This document shows positions 63,085-64,000 of a stretch of DNA of 64,000 nucleotides, piece by piece. Position 1 is the first letter of the stretch; each line of letters begins with the position of its first letter. The stretch is from contig NZ_JASZYG010000002.1 of assembly GCF_030317105.1 (NCBI RefSeq), positions 558,001-622,000 on the forward strand, in the 5' to 3' direction. Under the pieces are notes generated by a model, which ran no database searches, was not told the DNA's origin, and saw nothing but the letters and a program-made list of their open reading frames with translations. The position numbers and the translations under genes are program-made. This DNA comes from Variovorax brevis (GTDB lineage Bacteria; Pseudomonadota; Gammaproteobacteria; Burkholderiales; Burkholderiaceae_C).

Positions 63085-64000
63085 ATGAACAACACACAAG
63101 ACTTTCCGGTCGGGCTCATCGACATCGGCGGGACCACTGCCGCGCTGGTCGACATGCCGGCGCTGTTCGGCAGCGAACTCCAGCGCCTTCCGGTCGTGCT
63201 GCGCCTGCTGCTGGAGAACGTGGTCCGCAACATGCGAGGCGCCGAGCGCAGCGCAGCGGTCGCGGCCATCTTCCAGTGGCTTCAAACAGGGTCGAGCGAT
63301 GCCGAGATCGCCTTCCAGCCCGGCCGCGTGCTGATGCACGACACCACCAGCACGCCCGCGCTCGTGGACATCGCCGCGATGCGCAATGCGCTCGAAGAAG
63401 CCGGTGTCGATCCGTCCGTGCTCAACCCCGGTCTGCCGGTGGAGGTGTCGGTGGACCATTCGCTGGCGGTCGAGGTTTTTGCGCGTCCCGACGCGCCTGC
63501 GCTGAACCTTGAACACGAAATCCGCCGCAACCAGGAACGCTATCGCTTCCTGCGCTGGGCATCGAAGTCGCTGCGCGGCGTGAACGTGAATCCGCCCGGG
63601 ACCGGCATCATGCACACCATCAACCTGGAGCAGCTGGCGACCATCGTCACCACGCAGGAGCGCGATGGCATGTTGTGGGCGGTGCCCGACATGATGATCG
63701 GCACCGACAGCCACACGCCGATGATCAACGGCATCGGCGTGCTCGGTTGGGGCGTGGGCGGACTGGAGGCGCAGACCGTGATGTTCGGCATGCCGACCAT
63801 GCTGCGCGTGCCGGACGTCATCGGCGTGCGGCTCAAGGGGACATTGAAGCCCGGCTCGCTGGCAACCGACCTGGCCTTGACGGTGACGCAGCGCCTGCGT
63901 GCCATCGGCGTGTCGGGCGAGTTCGTCGAATTTTTCGGCCCGGGCGTTTCCACGCTGAGCGCGGGTGAGCGCGCGGTCGTTGCAAACATGGCGCCCGAGT
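63085..64000 (+). CDS. aconitase family protein (N-terminal part)
   Basis: 305 codons are visible before the window ends. MMIGTDSHTPMINGIGVLGWGVGGLEAQTVMFG (residues about 208-240) is the conserved segment of AcnA-type aconitases, and VDHSLAVEVFA, NLEHEIRRNQERYRFLRWA and GTGIMHTINLEQL are standard active-site regions. The three Fe-S cysteines would lie beyond the edge. In this operon it may be a dedicated (homo)aconitase-like dehydratase rather than the housekeeping TCA enzyme, judging by the adjacent carrier and lactonase. Confidence 0.88.
   Translation, partial: MNNTQDFPVGLIDIGGTTAALVDMPALFGSELQRLPVVLRLLLENVVRNMRGAERSAAVAAIFQWLQTGSSDAEIAFQPGRVLMHDTTSTPALVDIAAMRNALEEAGVDPSVLNPGLPVEVSVDHSLAVEVFARPDAPALNLEHEIRRNQERYRFLRWASKSLRGVNVNPPGTGIMHTINLEQLATIVTTQERDGMLWAVPDMMIGTDSHTPMINGIGVLGWGVGGLEAQTVMFGMPTMLRVPDVIGVRLKGTLKPGSLATDLALTVTQRLRAIGVSGEFVEFFGPGVSTLSAGERAVVANMAPE

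Overview
The window looks like chromosomal DNA of a Comamonadaceae beta-proteobacterium, most like Variovorax. Evidence: uniformly GC-rich coding with strong third-position G/C, the gene order thrS-infC-rpmI-rplT-pheS-pheT-ihfA-merR-tRNA-Pro, many Bug-type (TctC-family) periplasmic binding proteins with few cognate membrane subunits, and an AlaLysPro-tailed SWIB protein. This assignment rests on gene content and order alone; no database search was possible.

Layout. (1) 1-14939: a catabolic/uptake cluster of unknown substrate. One leftward transcript (8151 to 1258, probably on to 133) encodes two Bug binding proteins, a Gfo/Idh/MocA oxidoreductase, a DUF993 aldolase-like protein, an SDR, a 3-hydroxyisobutyrate-dehydrogenase-like protein and a sugar isomerase. 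A second leftward transcript (12340 to 8310) encodes a SsuABC/TauABC-like importer and an enolase-superfamily enzyme. A TetR gene and a divergent ThDP-dependent enzyme complete it. Four similar 18-bp operator-like sites lie at the start of each unit. (2) 15030-18553: SWIB/histone-like protein, DMT exporter, gamma-glutamylcyclotransferase, isocitrate lyase. (3) 18660-27005: a translation block (thrS, infC, rpmI, rplT, pheS, pheT, ihfA, a MerR regulator, tRNA-Pro). thrS is preceded by what reads as a complete threonine attenuator: a 20-aa leader peptide containing all four threonine codons, an antiterminator and an intrinsic terminator. (4) 27006-28972: a gene-poor stretch behind tRNA-Pro with a hypothetical protein, an ArsC-like protein lacking its catalytic cysteines, and an alpha/beta-hydrolase remnant. 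(5) 29015-34517: a stressosome module (RsbR, RsbS, RsbT, RsbX-like) running into a histidine kinase and a hybrid kinase. (6) 34568-41342: split transketolase, TRAP transporter and SDR, with a divergent LysR gene.

(7) 41429-64000: a carboxylate metabolism region. It holds a TctDE-type two-component system, TctC-like protein, ATP-citrate-lyase-like pair, MFS carrier and Bug protein; then an operon with acetolactate synthase, Zn-alcohol dehydrogenase, class III PHA synthase (PhaE+PhaC), alpha/beta hydrolase and a fused CoA-transferase; a LysR regulator; and a lactonase-MFS-aconitase operon that leaves the window. The last two operons share a bipartite promoter element with identical internal spacing, suggesting one regulon linking polycarboxylate breakdown to polyester storage (inference).

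Most genes are assigned by family motifs read directly from translations. Substrates of the catabolic clusters are not determinable from sequence alone.
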